Positions 63,960 to 64,000 of a DNA stretch of 64,000 nt are shown in pieces. Origin of the DNA: Paenibacillus thermotolerans (GTDB lineage Bacteria; Bacillota; Bacilli; Paenibacillales; YIM-B00363). The notes beneath the pieces were generated by a model. That model did not search any database. It saw nothing but the letters and a program-made list of their open reading frames with translations, and had not been told where the DNA came from. A program made the translations under genes and the position numbers. How positions within the stretch are numbered: position 1 is the stretch's first letter; each line of letters opens with the position of its first letter. The stretch spans positions 52,447 through 116,446 of the forward strand of contig NZ_JAQZSG010000014.1 of the NCBI RefSeq assembly GCF_028745515.1, in the 5' to 3' direction.

Positions 63960-64000
63960 TCGAGTAGATAGGGGCGGCTAGCCCCTGACCTCTCACACCA
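63959..64000 (-). mobile_element. 3' end of a group II intron (domain VI region), cut by window edge
   Basis: Read on the minus strand, TGGTGTGAGAGGTC is followed by an AGGGGC-GGCTA-GCCCCT-type hairpin (AGGGGCTAGCCGCCCCT) and CTACTCGAT. This is how many bacterial group II introns end: the tail after domain V, the domain VI stem with a bulged branch-point A, and the 3' splice site. The rest, including domain V and any reverse transcriptase, would lie to the right. Confidence 0.6.

Noticed and set aside
63968..63988. Simple operator hairpin or rifamycin-associated element before rph
   Set aside because: The hairpin is flanked by GTGTGAGAGG and CTACTCGAT, which fit the end of a group II intron better; I cannot confirm the published element by eye.

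Overview
The window reads as chromosomal DNA of an aerobic, endospore-forming Firmicute, most like Paenibacillaceae (Paenibacillus or Cohnella type). The basis is gene content: spore genes (gerQ, ylbJ, lytH, yunB, an alpha/beta SASP, yfhP-like), Bacillus-style gene sets (ndh/yuzB/nfuA; lipA/yutD with lytH/yunB), strong AGGAGG ribosome sites, moderately GC-rich codons and CUT1 sugar uptake with YesMN control. The genus is an inference.

Layout. 0-9.6 kb: the end of mqnE (menaquinone by the futalosine route), a type-II NADH dehydrogenase-like protein, yuzB, nfuA, an SDR with an altered active site, a HEPN-domain protein, an EamA transporter, ctaA, a thioredoxin, a copper-amine-oxidase-stalk lipoprotein and a yppC-like gene. 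9.6-20.9 kb: a MurJ/YtgP flippase, ThuA, DUF456, a HAD phosphatase, an orphan GHKL kinase, a class B PBP, an MFS transporter, a small TOPRIM protein, Sco and CtaB; CtaA, CtaB and Sco together serve haem-copper oxidase maturation. 20.9-30 kb: gerQ, yfhP-like, trpS under a T-box, a SASP gene with a sigma-G-like promoter, pepF, yycC, DUF2225, ylbJ and nadK.

30.5-47.6 kb is a catabolic island on the minus strand: a YesM/YesN two-component system, a CUT1 ABC importer (binding protein plus two permeases, no ATPase), then GH3, GH38 alpha-mannosidase, GH125 alpha-1,6-mannosidase and a large clan GH-A enzyme. Together they suggest uptake and trimming of mannose-rich oligosaccharides.

47.7-57.9 kb: a yutD homologue with a long Gly/Arg/His-rich tail, lipA, an ATP-grasp spore-coat-type gene, and a larE-larB-larC1 operon for the nickel-pincer cofactor. 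LarC1 carries a histidine-rich insert of about 110 residues. The C-terminal half of LarC is a separate gene on the opposite strand, facing larC1 across a 52-bp-period palindromic repeat. Then lytH, yunB, mqnD and mqnB. 58-64 kb: a diguanylate cyclase, an MFS exporter whose promoter carries a Zur-box-like site, and a rifampin phosphotransferase (rph). The last 42 bases look like the 3' end of a group II intron on the minus strand, abutting the likely rph promoter.

The strongest leads are the inverted, split larC with its palindromic repeats, the Zur-like MFS promoter, the operator overlapping the ctaB promoter, the intron/rph promoter junction and the mannose-oligosaccharide locus. No rRNA, tRNA, CRISPR array or complete transposon was found.
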